A model generated the notes under the pieces. It saw nothing but the letters and a program-made list of their open reading frames with translations. It was not told the DNA's origin and made no database searches. A stretch of 64,000 bases of DNA. Source: Gymnopilus junonius (lineage: Eukaryota > Basidiomycota > Agaricomycetes > Agaricales > Galerinaceae). Both the position numbers and the translations under genes were made by a program. The stretch covers positions 38,924-102,923 of the forward strand of contig JADNYJ010000143.1 of NCBI GenBank assembly GCA_015501075.1, given 5' to 3'. Within the stretch, counting starts at the first letter, position 1. Every line of letters starts with the position of its first letter. Shown here in pieces: positions 56,822 through 64,000 of this stretch.

Positions 56822-58256
56822 CTCATGTCCTGAGCTCGACACTCTTGAGGCGAGATGCCAAGAACTTTGCGGAGGAACCATCGCGAGAGAGCACCTTCAA
56901 CTTCTCGATTTCACGATCCTCCAGATATAAGTAGCCTGCAGCGCCGGACATATGAGCAATTCGACATACGGCTGCATGCAGGTTGAGGTACGCTGGGTTA
57001 GGAACAGGGAGATGAGGGTCGGTGGACGTGAAGGTGATAATGTGATTGGGCGGAAAAACCAAGAGAAGAGCGATAGTATTGCTGAACGTACAGACTCTGT
57101 AGGTGTTGATCGCATTCTATAAAAGAATCAGAGAACGTTCATCAGAAGTGATGAATTCGGCGCTCACCGGGACTTCTTCGAACCATAATTTGAGGTCGTC
57201 GAAATAAGCAAGGGGTCCCGGGCCGTAAATCCCGGATCGGCCGTCAGGCCGTTAGAAAATTTTGGGAATACCCTCCATAGGGCACGAAATTGGTAGGAAA
57301 TATGGCTCAGAAGTGACATACCAAAGTGGATTCATGCACAGAGCAAGTCTTGGATGTATATTTCATAGAGAAAAAGTAATAACTAGTCTGTAGACATGAT
57401 ATTGGAGGTTATTATATAATGATCAGATAAGATCAAGATAAGATGAAACATAGCCCAGACTACAGGCATAGGAGAGCGACGAATCTACACTTCGCAGTCT
57501 CAAAATAGCGACGGAAAGGCATCATATACAAGGGCTGGATGATTGCTTGTGTGGCCTAAGGGTTGATCCGACCGCCGACGATGTAATTGAAAGCAAAAGA
57601 CCTGGATGTGAGACGAGATGGGTGAGTATTCCTATGATTATTCACATATATTCTCCCTAACAAACTGAATCACTGTTTATCTCATTCTAGTACCATCTAA
57701 TATGTGTATCCGCGGATCAAGCGCCGCACAATTGGGCTTGCGAGGCTTGTACGAAGTCCAAGAGGACGAGGAGGAAAAGTAGCACGGCGATGATGTCATA
57801 TTTCCTAATTTAGATATGCAGATCAATCACGTGAATGGGCGGTTGGTTCGAGGAGGCCGTTAGAAAAAATATGGAGGATAGTTGACCAATTTATATCCCG
57901 GTACCCCCTTGGAAATAAGTATGCAAGGTTGGATCCATAGTAAATCCGTTCTCAAGGCGATGTATTTTTTCACACCCCAAGCTCAGAGAGGACGTCGATG
58001 GCCCCGAAGGCGTCGATGATAGCCCAAACCGTCCCCGCGTACCTTTTCTGCAGTACATTGCAAGGTTAAAATGGTGGTGATAAATAGAAAACTAGCTGAC
58101 CTTCTTCTCCTCTGGATCATTGGAGTCAAAGGACCAGTTAGTTGAGGGAGGGAAAATGTGGCAGTAGTTGGTGTAGGTTTCCGGAGAGTTTGGATTTACG
58201 TTGCACCTCTGCATTTCGGCAGGTCGAAGGGACTCTTTGCTTGACGAATCTACCCT
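56822..58256 (-). pseudogene. Truncated HNH-nuclease gene copy, interrupted by hAT-like element
   Basis: This is an inverted copy of 49217-49937. The last exon is nearly identical (FPPNHIITFTSTD, SGAAGYLYLEDREIEKLKVL). The two preceding exons are also present (NYCHIFPPS region near 58150 and SELGG..IHRLENGF near 57950), but the second is split at GAAATAAG by the 703-bp element at 57209-57911. Homology stops near 58256, 40 bp inside exon 3, so the CVVTG part and everything upstream is missing. The gene cannot make the whole nuclease domain. Confidence 0.88.
57209..57911 (-). mobile_element. hAT-like non-autonomous element, copy 2 (703 bp)
   Basis: The inverted copy of the element at 28378-29104, flanked by a perfect 8-bp target duplication GAAATAAG (57201-57208 and 57912-57919). 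The intact HNH gene near 49558 has this site once and uninterrupted, which proves insertion. Compared with copy 1 it lacks about 20-25 bp near the CGAACCAACCGCCC end and has scattered base changes. Confidence 0.93.
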
Positions 58257-58446
58257 CCGTCCTCCTCTCCTTTTTCACTTCCTCCTGTATTCGAATATGA
58301 CACTCACCGTGGACATTCAGGCAGGCGCGTACATACACCTCCACCACCTTATCGCCAACACCCGCTGAAAAGCTGTACTACATCACCACCCTGAAATTCA
58401 CCCCAATACGTCGCCGCACATCGGGTACCTGTATTCCCTCGTTTTT
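58257..58446. other. Spacer between HNH relic and telomeric elements
   Basis: 190 bp with no similarity seen elsewhere in the window. It is the last apparently unique DNA before the TTAGGG-anchored array. Confidence 0.5.
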
Positions 58447-58458
58447 TTAGGGTTAGGG
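58447..58458 (+). repeat. Two telomeric TTAGGG units, junction 1
   Basis: TTAGGG twice, directly before the 3' end of element copy 1. Confidence 0.9.
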
Positions 58459-58663
58459 TGGTGGTGGTATTCTGCAACTGAAGGCCGGGGGGCTGTTACG
58501 GACAAGTGGGAACTTGGGGGACAAATTCCATCCACTTTCGCCTTTTTAAAGGCTCTTCAGGTCCTACAGCGATCACGCTGAGTTAATTTCTGGAGCGATT
58601 TACTTACGAATCCGTCCAGGATTAATAATCCGACAAGGATTCGATTACTCAGACCGAGGCGGG

Positions 58664-58692
58664 CTCAGTCAGCACCGAAGGGGCTGACTGAG
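58664..58692 (-). other. Perfect 10-bp hairpin in element 3' region
   Basis: CTCAGTCAGC and GCTGACTGAG flank a 9-base loop. It is present again in copy 3 (about 62007-62035). It lies in the 3' part of the element RNA, where RT recognition would be expected. Confidence 0.7.
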
Positions 58693-58792
58693 CGCACCGG
58701 GGTACGATGAGCAATCGACTTTACGCTGGGTCGAAGAGTCACTCGACTCCGTCCGGCGTTGGCCGAGAAATTTCAAGCGCCGCCTTGATCTG

Positions 58793-58823
58793 CTTAGGTA
58801 ACGGGTCTAGGCCGTTACCTAAG
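58793..58823 (-). other. Perfect 12-bp hairpin in element 3' region
   Basis: CTTAGGTAACGG, a 7-base loop, and CCGTTACCTAAG. In copy 3 (62133-62164) two changes lengthen the stem by one G-C pair, so pairing is kept. Confidence 0.75.
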
Positions 58824-59691
58824 CTGGTCACGAGTAATTCTATTTTAAGAAGAAGCATGTGAGCAAACCATAAATAGTACTGTCACGTGCCTAATGGACT
58901 TAGGACTTTTCGTGCTTTATGGCTAGATTAGGCTTAGCTTGAGGGATATATTGTATCAGCTATCCTTGTGTATTCTATCATTACAATAGATGGTACGTAC
59001 GGTTGGGTTCGGTTAGGGTGAAGCTTCTAACAAGGCTTTCGAACGCTCTGGCCTTAGGCCAGCAGTGAATCCAAGCACCGACCACACATAACCGTGGATA
59101 AATTAATCGTAACTGGTTTAACGCCAGTAAATAGTTCTACGCATAGTGTCAAAATGACCGCTCTTAGTCTGTTTACAGATTCTGGCATCGATATCGACCG
59201 GTAATTGGTTTTCCATGCACGACAGACGAATCTGTCTCCCAAATATAGGTCGGGTGCGCATCGATGTTAAAGCGTATCGGCGTGCGTGGGTTTGATCCCT
59301 TTCCGTCGAGTGCGAGTGCTTAAGTTGGGCCCCCGTAGGGTACTCGCCGTACATCCAGACCGTCCAAGACATCCGCAAACATCTCTTTCGATGGGACACG
59401 TACACTCCCGGGACAATTCATACGAGGTTTTATCAATGGTCGGGAAACAAATCCCTCCCTCAATATATATTGTCGCCGCACTAGCGCTTTAAGCCACACG
59501 GGCTGAATCCGATACTACCAAGCTTTTAATCTCAACGTCTATTTGTGCGCCTCTACCAAAAGAGGCATTGGGCGGGCATAAGCGGATGAGTGTTGGTGTA
59601 ACTGTAACGTTCCAAACTTCTCTCGTCTATCTCAGGGACCGAAGTACTCAAGAGCTAATAACGAGTGCATCGCAGATTCAACATATTAACG

Positions 59692-60261
59692 ATGGATTTA
59701 ATGCCCCGAAGGGACTCCCAGTCTGCGCCGACCTTCCAAGATCCGACTCCCAGGCCTCGCCCAGCGCCTCGCCAATTAAGACTACTACACCGAGCTACTA
59801 CTCCAGAAGACATCAACAAGGCGTCCAGTGAATTGGTAGGTACCATCCGCTCGAAAGCGTTTGTTTTATATGTCCGAACGACAAGAGGGATCCTGTTCAG
59901 CGCCTATAGGGCGCTTATTAAGCAATCCAACAATGCAGCAGCTTATCCTCCAAGTTTGGGTTTTGGCAATCACGCCTACGCCGAAGCTCCCCTTTCAAGG
60001 AATCATATAAGCCGTCCGCCTACATTAGAACGTCGCCAAGTGGCAATTATGCGTTGTCTAGGTAGAACTGTGGTCCTGCTGTCCACTCCATATCCATTTC
60101 ATCATGGATTCGATCGAGACGAGCCGCCCGTTGATCCTCTTCCTCTTCAGAGGACGGGTCGGACATTTCAATATCGTCATCATCATGGGGTGGGCCCTTT
60201 TGGACCAGTTCCGAAGCATCTACCTCGAACTGATGTAAAACGGTCTTTTTCCAAAGACTAG
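59692..60261 (+). CDS. Candidate opposite-strand ORF in the Penelope-like element
   Basis: An ATG-started frame of about 190 codons on the strand opposite to the RT. It is Pro/Arg/Gln-rich at first (TPRPRPAPRQLRLLHRATT), then INKASSELVGTIRSKAFVLY and GILFSAYRALIKQSNNAAAY. The first 120 codons lie in the part of the element free of RT. The last 70 overlap, antisense, the acidic RT tail and are probably not meaningful. It has no family resemblance. Copy 3 has the same frame but with a different end owing to one base. Opposite-strand ORFs are known in giant telomeric Athena-type elements of rotifers; that is the only reason to list this one. Confidence 0.35.
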   Translation: MDLMPRRDSQSAPTFQDPTPRPRPAPRQLRLLHRATTPEDINKASSELVGTIRSKAFVLYVRTTRGILFSAYRALIKQSNNAAAYPPSLGFGNHAYAEAPLSRNHISRPPTLERRQVAIMRCLGRTVVLLSTPYPFHHGFDRDEPPVDPLPLQRTGRTFQYRHHHGVGPFGPVPKHLPRTDVKRSFSKD

Positions 60262-60419
60262 TTAAGTCGAATAGATTGCGGGTTCGTTTCCGCGAACTAT
60301 CATTCGACGATTGGTAATATTGATCTTTCTGATATCCGGCAACTCTTCAAGTCCTTTAGAAGTACGCATCCGAGTCAAAAGGCTCGAATGGACCTCAGAT
60401 AGTCCTTGCCATCCACCGT

Positions 60420-61555
60420 CTACCAGCGGGTACTCAGGATTAACCTTTCCCCTACCTGCTGATTCCTGATTAGAATCAGCATATTGTGCCAATATTGTAG
60501 AACCGTTTCACCAAGTTTACTGGCGGAAAAGTAATTCCATGCGGTATTATACTCGGTTTTCAGCACCAGAACGTCATCGTGCTCTGGCTTATCTGTAGCT
60601 TCAGAAAGCCTTTTCTCCCAGCGTTCTGAGATGTGTTTCCTGAGCCAAGCAAATACTAGATCACTCGGATAACCACGCGCGCAATACAGGCCTGCAAGTG
60701 CCGAAAGCGCATCTCGATAGTCCGTGAATTGACTACTGAGGGTGGCTAGCCTACTCATCTCTCCGATAAAGGTTCCTCGCTTAACGTCGAGGGGATGATG
60801 ACTGATCCATGGAATTCTTTCCTGGTGGTTACGTGCCTTACGGTACGGACGGTGCTGCAACGCGCCTTTCGCGTCGATATAAAGCATCATGTCCAGGAAC
60901 GGAGCAAAATGATCCGACACGTTCCACTCTATAGTACATTCGGCGATTTTAACGCGACTAACTAAACCAAGCGCTTCCTCTTCGGAAGAAGCGTAAACAA
61001 TAGCTAGCGCATCGTCGATATAACGCCCGTAGAATGCTACTTTGGGGTCATCTAGGATACCGCACGTTCTCTCATCTTCCCAAGCATAAAGATTGGCAAG
61101 ATCCGGGGAGTCGGCCACACCCATGGCCAAGCCCCGTTTTTGGAGATAGAACGTATTATCATACTGTACTACAAGATCCCGGTTACCAACGCTCAAAGCG
61201 TTCACGAACAATTGTTCAAATTCAATTTGTTCGGGCTGGAGCGTGTTACGCTCACCAACTCTACCGTAGTAATCCCATAACCAAAAGGTCGCAATACGCT
61301 TAAGACATAAGTCAATGGGTATATTAGGGTAATAAGCTACAACATCTCCAGTAACTATGTATAGTTTACGTCGAGGTTGGAACTGGATCTTACTTAATTT
61401 TATCGCCAAGTCTTTAGTTCCGTGTATAACGGTTGGCGCACCTTTTACGAGGTGTTTAAGATTTTTAGAGACAAACTTAGCAGCGGGATTTATAATAGCG
61501 CTGTGACAAGGTACTATTGGCCGCATTTTTACGGGTTCTTTGTGAATTTTAGGAT
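60420..61555 (-). CDS. Penelope-like reverse transcriptase (5'-truncated, frameshifted tail)
   Basis: The frame starts at the copy's broken end with NPKIHKEPVKMRPIVP, an RT block. It continues with motif A (TGDVVAYYPNIPIDL), motif B (QKRGLAMGVADSPDLANLYA) and motif C, YIDD at about 61011-61022. The FLDMMLYID, YRKARNHQERIPWISHHP and YCARGYPSDLVFAWL blocks follow; these are typical of Penelope-like RTs. All catalytic aspartates are present. Compared with copy 3, one base is missing near 60483 (CATATTG versus CATAATTG), which ends the frame early at 60420. In copy 3 the frame goes on into an Asp/Glu-rich tail. The protein would copy element RNA onto a chromosome end. Confidence 0.9.
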
Positions 61556-61567
61556 TTAGGGTTAGGG
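61556..61567 (+). repeat. Two telomeric TTAGGG units, junction 2
   Basis: TTAGGG twice between copies 1 and 2. Confidence 0.9.
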
Positions 61568-61792
61568 TGGTGGTGGTATTCTGCAACTGAAGGCCGGGGG
61601 GCTGTTACGGACAAGTGGGAACTTGGGGACAAATTCCATCCACTTTCGCCTTTTTAAAGGCTCTTCAGGTCCTACAGCGATCACGCTGAGTTAATATCTG
61701 GAGCGATTTTCTTACGAAATCCGTCCAGGATTAATAATCCTACAAGGATTCGATTACTCAGACCGAGGCGGGCTCAGTCAGCACCGAAGGGG
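61556..61792 (-). mobile_element. Penelope-like retroelement, copy 2 (3' end only)
   Basis: TTAGGG units followed by only about 225 bp of the element's 3' end, stopping inside the CTCAGTCAGC hairpin at CACCGAAGGG. The next TTAGGG starts at 61793. This fits an aborted reverse transcription. Confidence 0.88.
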
Positions 61793-63033
61793 TTAGGGTG
61801 GTGGTGGTATTCTGCAACTGAAGGCCGGGGGGCTGTTACGGACAAGTGGGAACTTGGGGGACAAATTCCATCCACTTTCGCCTTTTTAAAGGCTCTTCAG
61901 GTCCTACAGCGATCACGCTGAGTTAATATCTGGAGCGATTTTCTTACGAAATCCGTCCAGGATTAATAATCCGACAAGGATTCGATTACTCAGACCGAGG
62001 CGGGCTCAGTCAGCACCGAAGGGCTGACTGAGCGCACCGGGGTACGATGAGCAATCGACTTTACGCTGGGTCGAAGAGTCACTCGACTCCGTCCGGCGTT
62101 GGCCGAGAAATTTCAAGCGCCGCCTTGATCTGCTTAGGTAACGGGGCTAGGCCCGTTACCTAAGCTGGTCACGAGTAATTCTATTTTAAGAAGAAACATG
62201 TGAGCAAACCATAAATAGTACTGTCACGTGCCTAATGGACTTAGGACTTTTCGTGCTTTATGGCTAGATTAGGCTTAGCTTGAGGGATATATTGTATCAG
62301 CTATCCTTGTGTATTCTATCATTACAATAGATGGTACGTACGGTTGGGTTCGGTTAGGGTGAAGCTTCTAACAAGGCTTTCGAACGCTCTGGCCTTAGGC
62401 CAGCAGTGAATCCAAGCACCGACCACACATAACCGTGGATAAATTAATCGTAACTGGTTTAACGCCAGTAAATAGTTCTACGCATAGTGTCAAAATGACC
62501 GCTCTTAGTCTGTTTACAGATTCTGGCATCGATATCGACCGGTAATTGGTTTTCCATGCACGACAGACGAATCTGTCTCCCAAATATAGGTCGGGTGCGC
62601 ATCGATGTTAAAGCGTATCGGCGTGCGTGGGTTTGATCCCTTTCCGTCGAGTGCGAGTGCTTAAGTTGGGCCCCCGTAGGGTACTCGCCGTACATCCAGA
62701 CCGTCCAAGACATCCGCAAACATCTCTTTCGATGGGACACGTACACTCCCGGGACAATTCATACGAGGTTTTATCAATGGTCGGGAAACAAATCCCTCCC
62801 TCAATATATATTGTCGCCGCACTAGCGCTTTAAGCCACACGGGCTGAATCCGATACTACCAAGCTTTTAATCTCAACGTCTATTTGTGCGCCTCTACCAA
62901 AAGAGGCATTGGGCGGGCATAAGCGGATGAGTGTTGGTGTAACTGTAACGTTCCAAACTTCTCTCGTCTATCTCAGGGACCGAAGTACTCAAGAGCTAAT
63001 AACGAGTGCATCGCAGATTCAGACATATTAACG

Positions 63034-63579
63034 ATGGATTTAATGCCCCGAAGGGACTCCCAGTCTGCGCCGACCTTCCAAGATCCGACTCCCAGGCCTC
63101 GCCCAGCGCCTCGCCAATTAAGACTACTACACCGAGCTACTACTCCAGAAGACATCAACAAGGCGTCCAGTGAATTGGTAGGTACCATCCGCTCGAAAGC
63201 GTTTGTTTTATATGTCCAAACGACAAGAGGGATCCTGTTCAGCGCCTATAGGGCGCTTATTAAGCAATCCAACAATGCAGCAGCTTATCCTCCAAGTTTG
63301 GGTTTTGGCAATCACGCCTACGCCGAAGCTCCCCTTTCAAGGAATCATATAAGCCGTCCGCCTACATTAGAACGTCGCCAAGTGGCAATTATGCGTTGTC
63401 TAGGTAGAACTGTGGTCCTGCTGTCCACTCCATATCCATTTCATCATGGATTCGATCGAGACGAGCCGCCCGTTGATCCTCTTCCTCTTCAGAGGACGGG
63501 TCGGACATTTCAATATCGTCATCATCATGGGGTGGCCCTTTTGGACCAGTTCCGAAGCATCTACCTCGAACTGATGTAA
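63034..63579 (+). CDS. Candidate opposite-strand ORF, copy 3
   Basis: Same frame as 59692-60261, 181 codons, with one amino-acid change (YVRTT to YVQTT) and a different last 20 residues after the one-base difference near 63530. The copies are too similar for conservation to tell whether it is real. Confidence 0.3.
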   Translation: MDLMPRRDSQSAPTFQDPTPRPRPAPRQLRLLHRATTPEDINKASSELVGTIRSKAFVLYVQTTRGILFSAYRALIKQSNNAAAYPPSLGFGNHAYAEAPLSRNHISRPPTLERRQVAIMRCLGRTVVLLSTPYPFHHGFDRDEPPVDPLPLQRTGRTFQYRHHHGVALLDQFRSIYLELM

Positions 63580-64000
63580 AACGGTCTTTTTCCAAAGACT
63601 AGTTAAGTCGAATAGATTGCGGGTTCGTTTCCGCGATACTATCATTCGACGATTGGTAATATTGATCTTTCTGATATCCGGCAACTCTTCAAGTCCTTTA
63701 GAAGTACGCATCCGAGTCAAAAGGCTCGAATGGACCTCAGATAGTCCTTGCCATCCACCGTCTACCAGCGGGTACTCAGGATTAACCTTTCCCCTACCTG
63801 CTGATTCCTGATTAGAATCAGCATAATTGTGCCAATATTGTAGAACCGTTTCACCAAGTTTACTGGCGGAAAAGTAATTCCATGCGGTATTATACTCGGT
63901 TTTCAGCACCAGAACGTCATCGTGCTCTGGCTTATCTGTAGCTTCAGAAAGCCTTTTCTCCCAGCGTTCTGAGATGTGTTTCCTGAGCCAAGCAAATACT
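63400..64000 (-). CDS. Penelope-like reverse transcriptase, C-terminal part of copy 3
   Basis: Partial, entering from the right edge. It includes the SERWEKRLSEATDKPEHDDV region and KTEYNTAWNYFSASKLGETV, and, unlike copy 1, continues through YADSNQESAGRG, LTRMRTSKGLEELPDIRK and VDASELVQKG. Near 63530 a missing base (GTGGCCC versus GTGGGCCC in copy 1) shifts the frame before the acidic tail (MSDPSSEEEEDQRAARLD). The two copies are therefore broken at different places. Confidence 0.85.
   Translation of the reverse strand, partial: VFAWLRKHISERWEKRLSEATDKPEHDDVLVLKTEYNTAWNYFSASKLGETVLQYWHNYADSNQESAGRGKVNPEYPLVDGGWQGLSEVHSSLLTRMRTSKGLEELPDIRKINITNRRMIVSRKRTRNLFDLTSLWKKTVLHQFEVDASELVQKGHPMMMTILKCPTRPLKRKRINGRLVSIESMMKWIWSGQQDHSST

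Larger units (their letters stand above)
58447..61555 (-). mobile_element. Penelope-like retroelement, copy 1 (telomere-anchored)
   Basis: Begins on the plus strand with two TTAGGG units (58447-58458), followed by antisense element sequence from its 3' end. A 1.6-kb non-RT 3' part (58459-60040) precedes the reverse transcriptase on the minus strand. The copy stops at 61555, inside the RT near PKIHKEP, where TTAGGGTTAGGG and the next copy begin. It is therefore 5'-truncated. It is nearly identical to copy 3 over more than 2 kb. No GIY-YIG endonuclease is visible. Confidence 0.88.
61793..64000 (-). mobile_element. Penelope-like retroelement, copy 3 (runs off window)
   Basis: One TTAGGG (61793-61798), then antisense element sequence matching copy 1 from its 3' end through the non-RT part and into the RT (from about 63530 on the minus strand). 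The window ends inside the RT, so its 5' end is unknown. Differences from copy 1 are few and include several one-base indels. Confidence 0.88.

Noticed and set aside
59054..59492. Short ORFs on both strands repeated at 62395-62833
   Set aside because: They recur only because the element copies are identical there. None has protein-like features or motifs.
58447..60040. Hammerhead ribozyme in the Penelope-like 3' region
   Set aside because: I looked for CUGAnGA and GAAA boxes on both strands and found no properly spaced pair. The hairpins are reported without this label.

Overview
This window looks like the end of a chromosome arm from an Agaricomycete (mushroom-forming basidiomycete). The evidence is many spliced genes with introns of about 45-60 bp and GT..AG ends, Agaricomycete-type families (F-box/LRR proteins, fungal HNH proteins, PAR32/DUF3602, SH3-TBC), and a right-hand end built of retroelement copies joined at TTAGGG units. 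Gene models were spliced by eye, so start sites and some exons are approximate.

Layout. 1-5.3 kb: decayed or weak genes, including a multi-span membrane protein relic. 5.3-12.7 kb: ordinary gene-rich DNA with a short-chain dehydrogenase, a C2H2 zinc-finger protein and a PAR32-type protein with six STGRGGxGN repeats. 14.4-33.5 kb: accessory DNA with four members (two of them adjacent) of an unrecognised family carrying a pair of glycine-rich motifs, a leucine-rich protein, an F-box protein, a non-autonomous hAT-like element with perfect 8-bp target duplication, and long gene-poor spacers. 35.2-41.1 kb: a large SH3-TBC (RabGAP-like) gene, followed by a truncated endonuclease/exonuclease/phosphatase fragment. 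43-46 kb: two hypothetical minus-strand genes.

46-58 kb is a subtelomeric patchwork. A DUF2786-type gene is present as a 5' piece and a 3' piece separated by about 4.2 kb, with about 230 bp of direct overlap. An HNH-nuclease gene has a truncated inverted copy about 8 kb away, and that copy is interrupted by a second copy of the hAT-like element. A Ser/Pro-rich gene has a nearby fragment.

From 58.4 kb to the end there are three head-to-tail copies of a Penelope-like reverse transcriptase element. Each begins with TTAGGG on the plus strand and reads antisense from there, which is the arrangement expected if copies were added one after another to a chromosome end lying to the right. No GIY-YIG endonuclease is visible, so it resembles the telomere-attached, endonuclease-deficient Athena/Coprina group.

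The two most interesting items are the paired-motif family (N-terminal helical region, two about 22-residue glycine-rich repeats, Ser/Thr/Pro linker, Lys-rich tail; an architecture that recalls HET-S-like amyloid signalling proteins) and the telomeric Penelope-like array with a candidate opposite-strand ORF. Many otherwise coherent genes contain single-base frame changes. Some may be real decay and some may be uncorrected sequencing indels.
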